Shown one piece after another: positions 8,407-17,470 of a DNA stretch of 64,000 bases. Numbering within the stretch: position 1 is the first letter of the stretch; each line of letters opens with the position of its first letter. The stretch spans positions 7,691,501-7,755,500 of the forward strand of contig NZ_CP108080.1 in assembly GCF_036181745.1 (NCBI RefSeq), written 5' to 3'. The translations under genes were made by a program, and so were the position numbers. The DNA comes from Streptomyces sp. NBC_00259 (GTDB lineage Bacteria; Actinomycetota; Actinomycetes; Streptomycetales; Streptomycetaceae). The notes under the pieces are model-generated. The model made no database searches, was not told the DNA's origin, and saw only the letters and a program-made list of their open reading frames with translations.

Positions 8407-8832
8407 CTACCGGTCGTGGTGGCGGCTCACCTTGTCGCGGTCCCGGCGGTCGTCGTTGTGACCGTCCCGGCGGTCGTGGTCGCGGTCCCGGTCGTCGTCG
8501 TTGTGACCGTCCCGGCGGTCGTGGTCGCGGTCCCGGTCGTCGTCACAGTCCCAGCGGTCGTCGTCGCGACGGTCCCAGCGGTCGTCGTCACAGTCCCAGC
8601 GGTCGTCGTCGTAACGGACCCAACGGCCGTCGCCCCAACGGCCGTCGTCACGGCCCCAGCGGTCGTCGCCGCCCCAGCGGTGGTCGTTGGCCTCGACACC
8701 GGCGGCGGGGCGCTGGACGTGCGCTGACGTCGACGTCGCAGCCGACGCAGTACCCCCGGCACCAAGAACGGCTCCGCCGGCCACCGCCAGGGAGGCGATG
8801 GCGACAGACACGCGCTTCGCGAGGTAACTCAC
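8407..8832 (-). CDS. Secreted Asp/Arg/His-rich repeat protein
   Basis: A 141-aa protein. A GTG at 8832 with AAGGAGA at proper spacing is chosen over the more distant in-frame starts. The N-terminus is a signal peptide (KR, a hydrophobic core with AVAGGAVLGAGG, then TASAA). The mature part is low-complexity: first WG/DDRW units, then a 15-aa unit RDRDHDRRDGHNDDD repeated twice. No known domain is present. The alternating acidic, basic and histidine residues suggest metal or polyanion binding outside the cell, but this is inference. A second protein of the same design is at 35247-35717, and both have the same palindrome upstream. Confidence 0.72.
   Translation of the reverse strand: MSYLAKRVSVAIASLAVAGGAVLGAGGTASAATSTSAHVQRPAAGVEANDHRWGGDDRWGRDDGRWGDGRWVRYDDDRWDCDDDRWDRRDDDRWDCDDDRDRDHDRRDGHNDDDRDRDHDRRDGHNDDRRDRDKVSRHHDR
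8449..8538 (-). repeat. Two tandem copies of a 45-bp coding repeat
   Basis: Units 8449-8493 and 8494-8538 are near-identical and in frame with the secreted protein. Each encodes 15 residues rich in Asp, Arg and His. The preservation at DNA level implies recent expansion by slippage. It is not a CRISPR array. Confidence 0.7.
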
Positions 8833-9009
8833 AAGTTTCTCCTTCGGTTCAAAGCCATCCGTCAGTGCGACGGACGCCGAGATCACTAGTGCAATTCACT
8901 GGGATTGTTCGATGCAGCGGCGCGGGTCGCTCTCCTTCGTGAGCGTCAGCCGGCTCTGCACAGCGCCACCGGGCGCGATAGAGGTTGCCGATGCGGCAAC
9001 ACCCTCAGT

Positions 9010-9060
9010 TTCCATACAATGTATGAAACCTCCCTTTCAGTCATACCATACGCCGTATGG
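9010..9060. promoter_or_regulatory. Paired palindromic operator, consensus TTCCATAC-N3-GTATGGAA
   Basis: TTCCATAC-AAT-GTATGAAA lies at 9010-9028 and CCATAC-GCC-GTATGG at 9046-9060, about 34 bp apart and about 200 bp upstream of the secreted-repeat gene at 8832. The same palindrome occurs at 35888-35906 upstream of the other secreted-repeat gene. The remaining DNA from 8887 to 9644 shows no supported gene. Confidence 0.55.
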
Positions 9061-9644
9061 AAAGTCGATGGCGGCGCCACCAGCAGCGGGAGAGGCTCAC
9101 CTCTCGCTCGTGGTGGGCGGCGTCGCGGCGCAGGAACCCGGGCGTCGCACGGGAAGCCGGCACCCCGCGTGGCGAACTGGATCGCCGACTGGGACCTGCG
9201 CAGTGTCCGAGAACGGCCGTCACGGAACACCGAGGCACCACACGCAATCAACGAAGTCGAGATCTTCTTGATTGCGAACGTTGCTCGTGAGCAGTACAGG
9301 CTGCGGCCGCCATCCTCGAAGGCTGGTGCATGGCGCCCGGCATGAGGGGCAGGGGACGGCGACGTGCCCGGCACGTCAACGAGGCGCTCCCGCCCCGCCT
9401 GGCGTCAGGGGGCAGGAGAAGAAACTCCGGACATCGAGGAGTCAGTGGGGCAGTGGGACAGCCACCAGCTCCTCCTGGCCGTCCGTTTCACGCGGACCAC
9501 GCCCGGCAGTGGATGTCCGAGTGTGGGGGCCTGGATACGGGTCGCTTCCAACGGCGACACGACAGGCCACCACTCCCACGGAATCACCGAGCCCATGCCC
9601 CATCGGAGAAAACGCGCTCATCACACCGGAAAGACAACAGCTCC

Positions 9645-10364
9645 TCAGGCATTCCAGTGCGCCTCAAGGGCTGCGGCGACCTCGGCCGGCTTCTGGATCA
9701 ACGTCCAGTGGCTGCAGTCGAGTTTGACGACCCGGGACGCTCGCACAGCGTGGCCGAGTTCATCGGCGAACGCGATCGGACAGGCCGGGTCGAGCGTCCC
9801 CCAGAGGACCAGGGACGGCGCGGACACGTTCGCCAGTTCCGGTTCCCACTCCGCGCCCACCGTCACGGCGGAGCGGTACAGCTTGAGGATGCTGTCCCTC
9901 ATCGACCCGTCCACGCGACGGACCATTTCCTCGGCCACGTCAGCCGGGACATCGAGTTTGCTCAGGTCCTCGGCGAAGGACGCTGGGTCAAGCTCGTTCA
10001 TGAACCGGTCCCCCTCGACCGGGTCCTGCCAGATCTTGGCCAGCGGATGCCAGTCGTACTGAGCACTGACCGGAGCGCTGCTGCCGGCCCACGTACGAAC
10101 CAGGTCCGGCCGTATCGAAGCGACGCGCGCGGTGAGAATGCAGCCCCAGTCATGGCCGACCAGGTCCACCGGCTCGCCGACTTGCTCCAGCCGATCGATG
10201 AGCCAATCGACGTACTCCTCTTTGGTGGAGCCGAAGCCATGCGGCCGCGTTGCGCCGAAGCCGGGCAGGTCCCAGGCCGCGACGTCACTTCGGCTCAGGT
10301 GCTGGCAGACGCCGTCCCACACACGGTGGGTGTCGGGGACGCCGTGGATCAGAACTGCAGGCAT
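9645..10364 (-). CDS. Alpha/beta hydrolase
   Basis: A 239-aa hydrolase-fold protein. It has an oxyanion segment AVLIHGVPDTH at the start, the nucleophile elbow GHDWG (Asp, as in haloalkane dehalogenases and epoxide hydrolases), and a late His in DCSHWTLIQKP. The ATG at 10364 has GGAGGAG upstream. With an Asp nucleophile it is more likely an epoxide or halide hydrolase than an esterase. The substrate is unknown. The 550-bp region upstream contains an AT-rich stretch (10393-10440) suited to a promoter. Confidence 0.8.
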   Translation of the reverse strand: MPAVLIHGVPDTHRVWDGVCQHLSRSDVAAWDLPGFGATRPHGFGSTKEEYVDWLIDRLEQVGEPVDLVGHDWGCILTARVASIRPDLVRTWAGSSAPVSAQYDWHPLAKIWQDPVEGDRFMNELDPASFAEDLSKLDVPADVAEEMVRRVDGSMRDSILKLYRSAVTVGAEWEPELANVSAPSLVLWGTLDPACPIAFADELGHAVRASRVVKLDCSHWTLIQKPAEVAAALEAHWNA

Positions 10365-10860
10365 GGGACGAGCTCCTCCGTAGGACAAAAGCCTCATACA
10401 TGAGATTTTTATCATTATTAGTCCATTTGGTCCAGAAGTGCGAATAGGGGTCCTGGAGCCGACATGTCCCGTCCCCATGCCGTGAACGCACGGCGAACGC
10501 ATGGCCCAGGGGAGGGGCCACCGCTCCGGAGGCATCATCAGACCGCTGAACAAGGGACGACCACCGACAACCCGGCTGTCCGTCACAGCCTGCGGCCGGT
10601 GGCTGTGGTGGGGACGAGAAGGGCAGACGCACCCTTCGGTGGTGTGCCATGAATCGGTGGTGCCCGGCGAGCCCCCGTAGGGCCGCCTGTGCACCGAGAT
10701 CACCAGCGACTGGGCACCTGCCGGCGGCGGCGCCGGCCCTTCCGCTGCCGGCCCGGTCACCGCCTGATCGTGGGAATGCGATGCCTGCCGGACGTGGCGG
10801 TGCGCGTCAGACTGAGCAACAGCCCCGCGACCACGTCGGGCGATCACTCGGCTGTCGTTG

Positions 10861-10872
10861 TACTCGCGAGTA
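10861..10872. promoter_or_regulatory. Perfect 12-bp palindrome upstream of the broken hydrolase
   Basis: TACTCGCGAGTA lies 44 bp upstream of the ATG at 10916, followed by a possible -10 element TAGCGT. Its half-site TACTCG is the same as in the MarR/pirin intergenic palindrome at 5644-5657. Apart from this, 10365-10915 holds no supported gene. Confidence 0.4.
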
Positions 10873-10915
10873 GCGTGGGTTACGGACCAACCCACCGGGA
10901 AGGGGTGTGTGACCA

Positions 10916-11877
10916 TGGTCGAGCACCGCACCGTCACGGTTGGAGGGCGTCGGCTGCACATCGCGGAGGAGTGAAGGACCCCTGGTTCTCCTGCTCCACG
11001 GCTTTCCCGAATGCTGGTACAACTGGCGCCACCAGTTCACGCCCCTGGCCGGGGCCGGATACCACGTCGTCGCCGTTGACCAGCGCGGTTACGCCCGCAG
11101 CGACCGGCCAGCCGCGGTTGAGGAATACACCATCCTGCACCTCGTCGGCGACGCCATCGGCCTGATCCGCGAACTGGGCGCAGAGCAGGCCGTGGTCATC
11201 GGCCACGACCTGGGCGGCATGGTCGCCTGGTCCACCGCGCTGATGCGGCCCGATGTCGTCCGGGGGGTCGTGGGCCTCAGCGTCCCGCCGCCGCAGCGCG
11301 GTCCGGTTCCTCCGCTGCAGGCGATGCGCGAGCTGTTCGGCGGCCAGTTCTACTGGAACTACTTCCAGTCCCCCGGCGTCGCGGACGCCGAGCTCGCGAA
11401 GGACCCGCACGCCACCTTCCGTCGCGTGATGTACGGCCTCTGCGGCGACAACCGCACAGCGACCCGCCGGTCGAGCCGCTCGTCCCACCGGGCAAGGGAT
11501 TCCTGGACCTCTTCGAGGACCCCGAGGAACTACCCGCCTGGCTCACCGAGGCCGACATCGACACACTCGCGACGGAGTTCACCGAAGCCGGGTTCACCAG
11601 CGCACTCAACTGGTACCGCAACTTCGACCGCAATTGGCAGCTGACCGCCCCATGGGAGGGCGCACAGTACCGGATGCCCGGCCGCTACCTCACCGGCGAT
11701 CGTGACCTGGTCTATGGGTTCCCGGGGATGGACCAACTGATTCCCGCCCTGCCCACGGTCCACCCGGCCGTCGGACCGGCGCACATCCTGCCCGGCTGCG
11801 GCCACTGGATCGCCGAGGAACGCCCCGGCGAGGTGAATGCGGCGCTCCTGGAATTCCTCAGCGCCCTGAACACCTGA
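10916..11877 (+). pseudogene. Epoxide hydrolase-like alpha/beta hydrolase, two frameshifts
   Basis: The ATG at 10916 reads MVEHRTVTVGGRRLHIAEE and then hits TGA at 10973-10975. The protein continues in another frame as GPLVLLLHGFPECWYNWRHQ, with the elbow GHDLGGMVAWS, as far as YGLCGDN near 11455. There a single missing C (AACCGCAC for AACCCGCAC) shifts it to a third frame, which runs to TGA at 11875-11877 and has the catalytic His region GCGHWIAEERPGE. All three pieces together cover a whole epoxide hydrolase (about 320 aa), so decay is recent or these are assembly errors. Confidence 0.8.
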
Positions 11878-12624
11878 CGATCAGTCGGCTGCGGTCGAAG
11901 TCGGCACGTCTTTTGGTCGCTGTCCGCGGGAGCGGCGGGCGCCCACAGTGGTGCGGGCGCCGTCACAGTCTTGATCGCGGCCTGCGCTACAGCTGGCATC
12001 TCGACGACGTCACATGTTGCTCCTCGTCGCGTCGTCCGCGGATCGTCGAAGCCCTCATCGGCGCCCTGCGCCAGGCGACGGTCGAGAACCAACTCCTGCG
12101 CCAGCAGATGACAGAACGTACGGCCGTACTCCGCTCGCTGCCCAACAACATTGGCCCGGGACCATCAGTGGCACCCGACCGTGAGGTCCTTGAGGGTTGG
12201 TGACCGGGCGTGCAAGGCGTGATCAGCGGGCTCGGTCGGCCGGGCCTTATTGTCTCCACAGACGCTCCTGATCACGGTGGCCGCTTCCCTGCGGGCAGGC
12301 ACTCCGGAAGCCCCCGGACCTGCACGAACCGGTCAGTGATCAAGAACGACAGCTGCCCTGAGAGATGTCTTCCGTAACAGCGGATTTGCGGTCGTCGGAA
12401 GACGGGGCGAGGATTTTTTTAGGAGCGGAACGGCCGAGGCGAACCTTGATGCCGACGCAATCGAATGTGTATGGCCTTCGGACTGACGCTCACCGGCAGT
12501 AAGCGTCACCGCGAAGGTGCCGCCGTGGCGAAGAAGATCGAACATACGGGTGCTCAGCCGATGGCGTCGGCGGGGGCGACGGGTGGGCTGTCCAGCTGGG
12601 CGGCAGATCGGAAGGAGTCTGCCC
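11878..12624. other. Intergenic stretch with a gene fragment and an inverted repeat
   Basis: A plus-strand stretch at about 12040-12150 reads as an amphipathic helix (VEALIGALRQATVENQLLRQ) and may be the tail of a lost transposase helper or regulator; I cannot name it. TGACGCT at 12484-12490 and AGCGTCA at 12502-12508 form a perfect inverted repeat about 120 bp before the ferredoxin gene, a candidate operator for the P450 operon. Nothing else is supported. Confidence 0.35.
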
Positions 12625-12843
12625 ATGCGGATCGCCGTGGACCTGAATCGGTGCCAGGGATACGCACAATGTGTGTATTTGGCGCACGAGGTCTTCAGAT
12701 TGACTGGTCAGGAGGCGCTCACCTACGAGCCGAACCCCGAGGACGAGAGGCGCCTGCAGGTTGAGCGAGCCGCTGCGGCGTGTCCGGTGCAGGCGATCGT
12801 GCTCGACCGCTTGGACGGCGCGGAGGGGAGCGCGACGTCATGA
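12625..12843 (+). CDS. 3Fe-4S ferredoxin
   Basis: A 72-aa ferredoxin. The cluster motif is CQGYAQC with a later CPVQA. The middle cysteine of the 4Fe-4S pattern is replaced, which is the mark of the 3Fe-4S ferredoxins that feed electrons to bacterial P450s. The ATG at 12625 follows GGAAGGAG. Its stop overlaps the reductase start as ATGA. It is the electron carrier between the reductase and the P450 encoded next to it. Confidence 0.9.
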   Translation: MRIAVDLNRCQGYAQCVYLAHEVFRLTGQEALTYEPNPEDERRLQVERAAAACPVQAIVLDRLDGAEGSATS

Positions 12844-14243
12844 CGGTGCCGGCAACGGTCGCAGAGCTGGTGCGCGAGTTCAGGGCCAACGGCCGGATCG
12901 TCATCGTCGGTGCGTCCCTGGCGGGACTGCGGGCCGCCGAAGCCCTGCGTGAAGAGGGCTTCACCGGGTCTTTGACCATCATCGGGGACGAGCCGTACGA
13001 GCCCTACGACCGTCCTCCGCTGTCCAAGCAGGTGCTCAAAGGCTGGGTGCCGGCCGACCACACCATGCTGCCCCGCCTGCGAGAAGTGAATGCGGAGTGG
13101 CGGCTCGGGGTGGCCGCCACCGGGTTGGACCGGGCCGCGAAGCAGGTCCGCCTGGCCGACGGCGAGCAGATCCCGTACGACCGGTTGCTGATCGCCACCG
13201 GCACCCGGGCGCGACAGTGGCCGAACCCGGACGAGGCCGCCCTGGACGGGGTCTACACACTGCGCTCGCGTGATGATGCCGCACGGCTGCAGAAGGCGCT
13301 GGCCGCGCCGCCGTCACGGGTCATGGTCATCGGGGCCGGGTTCATCGGCTCGGAAGTGGCCTCCGTCTGCCGGGAACTCGATCTCCCGGTGACCGTCGTC
13401 GAGCGGGGCTCGGCGCCGCTGGTCGGCGCGCTCGGCGGGGTGATCGGTGAGATCGCCGCGGAGATGCAGCGCGACCACGGCGTGGACCTGCGCTGCGGGC
13501 TGGGCGTGTCGTCACTGGAGGGCGACTCCGGCGGGCACGTGCGGCGTGCTCATCTTTCGGACGGAACCACCGTCGACGCCGACGTGGTGGTGGCCTCGCT
13601 GGGGTCGATCCGCAATGTGGAATGGCTGGAGGGCGCCGGGCTGGCGTCCGGTTTCTGGGGCGTCGGCTGCGACGCCGGCGGTCGCGCCTTCGACGTCAAC
13701 GGCGTGATCACCGACAGCATCTACGTGGCAGGGGACGTGGCGCGCGCGCCCCACGTGCTGTACGAGTACCAGTTCCTCGCGATGGAGCACTGGGACAATG
13801 CCGTGCTCGGCGCCGAGGTCGCGGCCCACAACATGGTGAACCTCGAGCCCCACTATCGCCCGCATCTGTTGCTGCCCGGCTTCTGGTCCGGTCAGTTCGG
13901 CGTCAACATCAAGTCCGTCGGCGTGCCTCCTTTCGGTGACGAGATCGTCTTCACGCAGGGGTCCGTCAAGGAGCGCCACTTCGCCGCTGCCTACGGTCGC
14001 CGGGGCCGCATCGTCGCCGCCGTCACCTTCGATCACGGCAAGTGGCTGGAGTACTACGGGAAGCTGATCGAGCAATCGGGTCCGTTCCCGCCTCCGCCGC
14101 CGGGCTGGGACCAGCCCCCCGGCATGAAGCCGATCCCGGCCGAGTTCCCGCAACCCGGCGTCCCCACGGCGGTCCCCGACGTCGTCCTGACCGGCCACGA
14201 CCCGAGCGAGCGGAGGGCCGAGTTCCGGTCTCGCCCCCGTTGA
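12840..14243 (+). CDS. FAD-dependent ferredoxin reductase
   Basis: A 467-aa flavoprotein of the putidaredoxin-reductase type. It has an N-terminal FAD site (IVIVGASLAGLRAAEAL, about residues 20-36), the motif YDRPPLSKQVLKG, a second Rossmann motif VMVIGAGFIGSEVASV near 163, and the FAD-binding IYVAGDVARAP near 300. It should move electrons from NAD(P)H to the ferredoxin. It is longer than usual at the C-terminus, with a proline-rich tail (PFPPPPPGWDQPPG) of unknown use. Translation is coupled to the ferredoxin by overlap. Confidence 0.9.
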   Translation: MTVPATVAELVREFRANGRIVIVGASLAGLRAAEALREEGFTGSLTIIGDEPYEPYDRPPLSKQVLKGWVPADHTMLPRLREVNAEWRLGVAATGLDRAAKQVRLADGEQIPYDRLLIATGTRARQWPNPDEAALDGVYTLRSRDDAARLQKALAAPPSRVMVIGAGFIGSEVASVCRELDLPVTVVERGSAPLVGALGGVIGEIAAEMQRDHGVDLRCGLGVSSLEGDSGGHVRRAHLSDGTTVDADVVVASLGSIRNVEWLEGAGLASGFWGVGCDAGGRAFDVNGVITDSIYVAGDVARAPHVLYEYQFLAMEHWDNAVLGAEVAAHNMVNLEPHYRPHLLLPGFWSGQFGVNIKSVGVPPFGDEIVFTQGSVKERHFAAAYGRRGRIVAAVTFDHGKWLEYYGKLIEQSGPFPPPPPGWDQPPGMKPIPAEFPQPGVPTAVPDVVLTGHDPSERRAEFRSRPR

Positions 14244-14302
14244 CGCGCGCGCCGGGTCGGGCGTGCAAGCCGACAGCATCGACAGGAATGGAGGGGAGCC
14301 TC

Positions 14303-15571
14303 GTGGTCGAGGAAACCCCCTGGCAGCAGGCCCTCCGCTACGCCAACCGCGCCAATCCGTACCCGTTCTACGAGGAACTCCGCAGGACACCGGTGGCGCG
14401 GCAGCCGGACGGCACCTACGTCGTCAGTACCTACCAAGAGATCGTCGCGCTGCTGCACGACCCCCGGGTCAGTTCGGATCCCAGGAAGCTCCCTGTCCCG
14501 GTCGCGGCCCCCGCCGAGGGCTCGGCGGAGGCCGAGCCGATCACGGAGGCGGTCATCTCCTTGGAGCCGAACATCATCACCCAGGATCCACCCGAGCACG
14601 ATCGAGATCGCCGGATGATGACGCCGCATTTCGTCGGCCCGCCCCATTCCCCTCACATGATCTCCGACCTGGAACCCGAGATCCGCCGCATCGTGGACGG
14701 CCTTCTGGACAACATGCAGGGCAAGACCCGGATCGATGCCGTCGACGAGTTCGCCTACCCCCTGCCGGTGAGCGTGATCTGCAAGGTCCTGGGCGTGCCG
14801 CTGGAAGACGAGTCACGCTTCCACGGCTGGATCGAGACGGCCCTGGACTCTTTGGATTTCGGCCCCGAGGCTGCCTCCGAGGAGATGCAGAGCCGACTGG
14901 CCGGGGGTCGCGAGGCCGTGGAGGAGTTCGGGCGGTTCGCAGCCGAGTTGCTCGACCGGTACGCCCAGCAGCCCGGCCCGGGCATGCTCTCGGCGATGGT
15001 GCACGAGGACGGCGCGGAGGGAGGGATGTCCAAGGGCGTGCTCGTGAGCAATGCCTTGCTCCTGATTTTCGCCGGGCATGAAACCACGGTCAATCTCATC
15101 GCCCACAGCGTGCTCACCCTGCTGCGGCACCCCGACGCGCTGGAGAAGCTGCGCCGCCGGCCCGAGCTGATCGTGCCCGGGGTCGAGGAGTTGCTGCGCT
15201 TCGAGTCGTCGGTCCAGTTCTGGCACACCCGCTCCGCCGTGGAAGACATCGATATCGCAGGCACCACCATCCCGAAGGGCGCGCCGATCTTCCTCGCATA
15301 CGGCTCGGCGAACCGCGACCCGAAGCGGTTCGCCAACCCTGACGAGCTTGACCTCGAACGCCCCGACAACCAGCACCTCGGGTTCAGCCAGGGCATCCAC
15401 TTCTGCTTCGGCGCTCCGCTCGCGCGGCTCGAGGTCCAGGTCGCCGTCGGCGAGTTCATCCGCCGGGTGGAAAACCCCCGGCTCGTGGAGGACCCACCGC
15501 CGTACCGCCACAACCAGATCTTCCGCGGCCCGCGCCACGTCCTGGTCGACATCGACGGGATCCGCGACTGA
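14303..15571 (+). CDS. Cytochrome P450
   Basis: A 422-aa bacterial class I P450. The I-helix motif AGHETT is at 257-262, ExxR at Glu296-Arg299, and the haem-binding loop GFSQGIHFCFG carries the axial Cys368. The GTG at 14303 sits five bases after GGAGGGGAG and is preferred over an ATG at 14288. With its own ferredoxin and reductase upstream and an alcohol dehydrogenase downstream, it probably hydroxylates a hydrophobic substrate whose alcohol is then oxidised. A terpene is plausible given the AtuA-type operon nearby, but this is inference. Confidence 0.92.
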   Translation: MVEETPWQQALRYANRANPYPFYEELRRTPVARQPDGTYVVSTYQEIVALLHDPRVSSDPRKLPVPVAAPAEGSAEAEPITEAVISLEPNIITQDPPEHDRDRRMMTPHFVGPPHSPHMISDLEPEIRRIVDGLLDNMQGKTRIDAVDEFAYPLPVSVICKVLGVPLEDESRFHGWIETALDSLDFGPEAASEEMQSRLAGGREAVEEFGRFAAELLDRYAQQPGPGMLSAMVHEDGAEGGMSKGVLVSNALLLIFAGHETTVNLIAHSVLTLLRHPDALEKLRRRPELIVPGVEELLRFESSVQFWHTRSAVEDIDIAGTTIPKGAPIFLAYGSANRDPKRFANPDELDLERPDNQHLGFSQGIHFCFGAPLARLEVQVAVGEFIRRVENPRLVEDPPPYRHNQIFRGPRHVLVDIDGIRD

Positions 15572-15594
15572 ATCGGCGTGCGTAAAGGATCGCT

Positions 15595-16641
15595 ATGCGG
15601 GCTTTTCAACTGGTCGGATGGCAGCAACCGCCCGAGCTGCGCGAGGTGCCGGTGCCCGAGCCCGGGCCGGGGCAGGTCCTGGTGAAGGTCGGGGGCGCCG
15701 GTGCGTGCCACTCAGATCTGCACATCATGGAGGCACCCGGACCACCACCAGGGTTCGCCACGGGACTGCCCTTCACGCTCGGCCATGAGAATGCGGGATG
15801 GGTGGAGAGGCTGGGATCGGGTGTCACCGGGTTCGCGCCCGGAGACCCTGTGATGGTCTACGGTCCCTGGGGCTGTGGGGTGTGCGCCAACTGCCGGGAG
15901 GGCCGGGAGAACTACTGCCAGAAGGGCAGTGGTCAGGGCGGGGGCCTGGGAGGTGGTCACGACGGCGGAATGGCTGAGTACCTGCTGGTCCCGGCGGCGC
16001 GATTCCTGATTCCGCTGGGCACCCTCGACCCCCGCCAGGCGGCCCCGCTCAGCGACGCGGGGCTGACCAGCTATCACGCCGTCAAGCGATCGCTGCACCT
16101 GCTGGGGCCGGGCTCGACCGCGGTGGTGATCGGAGTGGGCGGTCTGGGCCAGATGGCGATCCAGATGGTCCGCGCGCTCAGCGCGGCGACCACCGTCGTC
16201 GCCGTGGACACCGATGCCGGCAAGCTGGAAACCGCCAAGCGCATGGGCGCGGACGAGGTGCTGCTCTCGGGCGAGGAAGCGGTCACGCGCATCAAGGACA
16301 TGACGGGGCAGCAGGGCGCTCAGCTCGTGCTGGACATGGTCGGCATCGACCCGACTCTGCGGATGGCTGCTCAGGTGGCCAGGGTGCTCGGCCACCTGAC
16401 CATCGTCGGTCTCGGCGGCGGAGCCCTGCCAGTCAACTTCTCGAGCCCGCCGCACGAGTGCGCGGTCGCCTCGCCCTACTGGGGCTCCCTTCCCGAACTG
16501 ATGGAAGTGATCACCCTCGCCCAGCAGCAAAAGATCAAGATGCTGGTTGAACGCTTCCCCTTGGAACGCGCCAACGAGGCATACCAGCTCCTGCACGACG
16601 GCAAGATCCAAGGACGCGCCGTCATCGCCCTCCGCCCGTGA
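15595..16641 (+). CDS. Zinc-dependent alcohol dehydrogenase
   Basis: A 348-aa medium-chain dehydrogenase. Catalytic zinc ligands are Cys38 (GACHSD) and His64-Glu65 (LGHENAG). Structural zinc cysteines are 94, 97, 100 and 108. The cofactor fold reads VVIGVGGLGQMAIQM. The ATG at 15595 has AAAGGA upstream, 23 bases after the P450 stop, so it is last in the P450 operon. It probably oxidises the P450 product to an aldehyde or ketone. Confidence 0.9.
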   Translation: MRAFQLVGWQQPPELREVPVPEPGPGQVLVKVGGAGACHSDLHIMEAPGPPPGFATGLPFTLGHENAGWVERLGSGVTGFAPGDPVMVYGPWGCGVCANCREGRENYCQKGSGQGGGLGGGHDGGMAEYLLVPAARFLIPLGTLDPRQAAPLSDAGLTSYHAVKRSLHLLGPGSTAVVIGVGGLGQMAIQMVRALSAATTVVAVDTDAGKLETAKRMGADEVLLSGEEAVTRIKDMTGQQGAQLVLDMVGIDPTLRMAAQVARVLGHLTIVGLGGGALPVNFSSPPHECAVASPYWGSLPELMEVITLAQQQKIKMLVERFPLERANEAYQLLHDGKIQGRAVIALRP

Positions 16642-16737
16642 GTACCGTCATTTCGACAACGGTCCGCATCTTCACCACTTCCTCCGTTGTCTCACCCCCT
16701 CTTCCCGCATAAGGGCGGAAGGGGACGCACGGCGACT

Positions 16738-17470
16738 GAGGGTGTGTCAAGTTAATGGCTGATCTTGGTTGTTGAGTTATCGCTGGTCGGTGGGGGTCAG
16801 GCGGCCGTCGAAGGCGATCTGGAAGGCGTTGAGCGGGGCCTTCCAGCGCATCGTCCAGCGGCGTCGGCCCTTGCCGGTCGGGTCCAGGCTCATCAGCGCC
16901 ATGTAGACGCACTTCAACGCGGCGGCCTCCGACGGAAAGTGGCCGCGAGCCCGGACGGCCTTGCGGATGCGGGCGTTCACGCTCTCGATCGCGTTCGTGC
17001 TGCAGATGACCTTGCGGATCTCGACGTCGAAGGACAAGAAGGGCACCATCTCGGCCCAGGCGTCGGACCACAGCTTGATCACGGCCGGATACTTGGAGCC
17101 CCATTTCTCGGAGAACTCCAGGAACCGCTCGGTCGCGGCGGCCTCCCTCGGGGCGGTGTAGACGGGCTTCAGGTCCTTGGCGACCTTGTCCCAGTCCTGT
17201 CGGGCGCAGTAGCGGATGCTGTTGCGAATCAAGTGAACGATGCAGGTCTGCACGACCGTGCGGGGCCAGACGGACTCGACCGCGTCCGGCAGCCCCTTCA
17301 GTCCGTCGCAGACGAGCATCAGGACGTCCTCAACTCCGCGGTTCTTCAGCTCGGTGAAGACCTGGAGCCAGTGCTTGGCGCCCTCGCCGCCGTCGCCGGC
17401 CCAGATCCCGAGGATGTCGCGGGTGCCCTCGACGGTCACCGCCATCGCCACGTAGATGGGACGGCGACAG
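16738..17470 (-). mobile_element. IS256-family transposase remnant (C-terminal part and one end)
   Basis: The minus-strand frame from about 17465 to the stop at 16777 encodes the last 225-230 residues of an IS256/MULE-type transposase, with GIWAGDGGEGAKHWL, LMLVCDGLKGLPDAVESVW, STNAIESVNARIRKA and a normal C-terminus. The first part of the protein is gone. Beyond the stop, GGGTGTGTCAAGTTAATGGC near 16742-16761 looks like the terminal repeat. The broken side joins directly to a dehydrogenase gene at about 17460-17475, so a deletion removed both the transposase front and the dehydrogenase front. Confidence 0.85.

Noticed and set aside
8440-8640. Short repeats resembling a CRISPR array
   Set aside because: They are contiguous coding repeats without spacers inside a secreted-protein gene; the same applies to 35266-35391.
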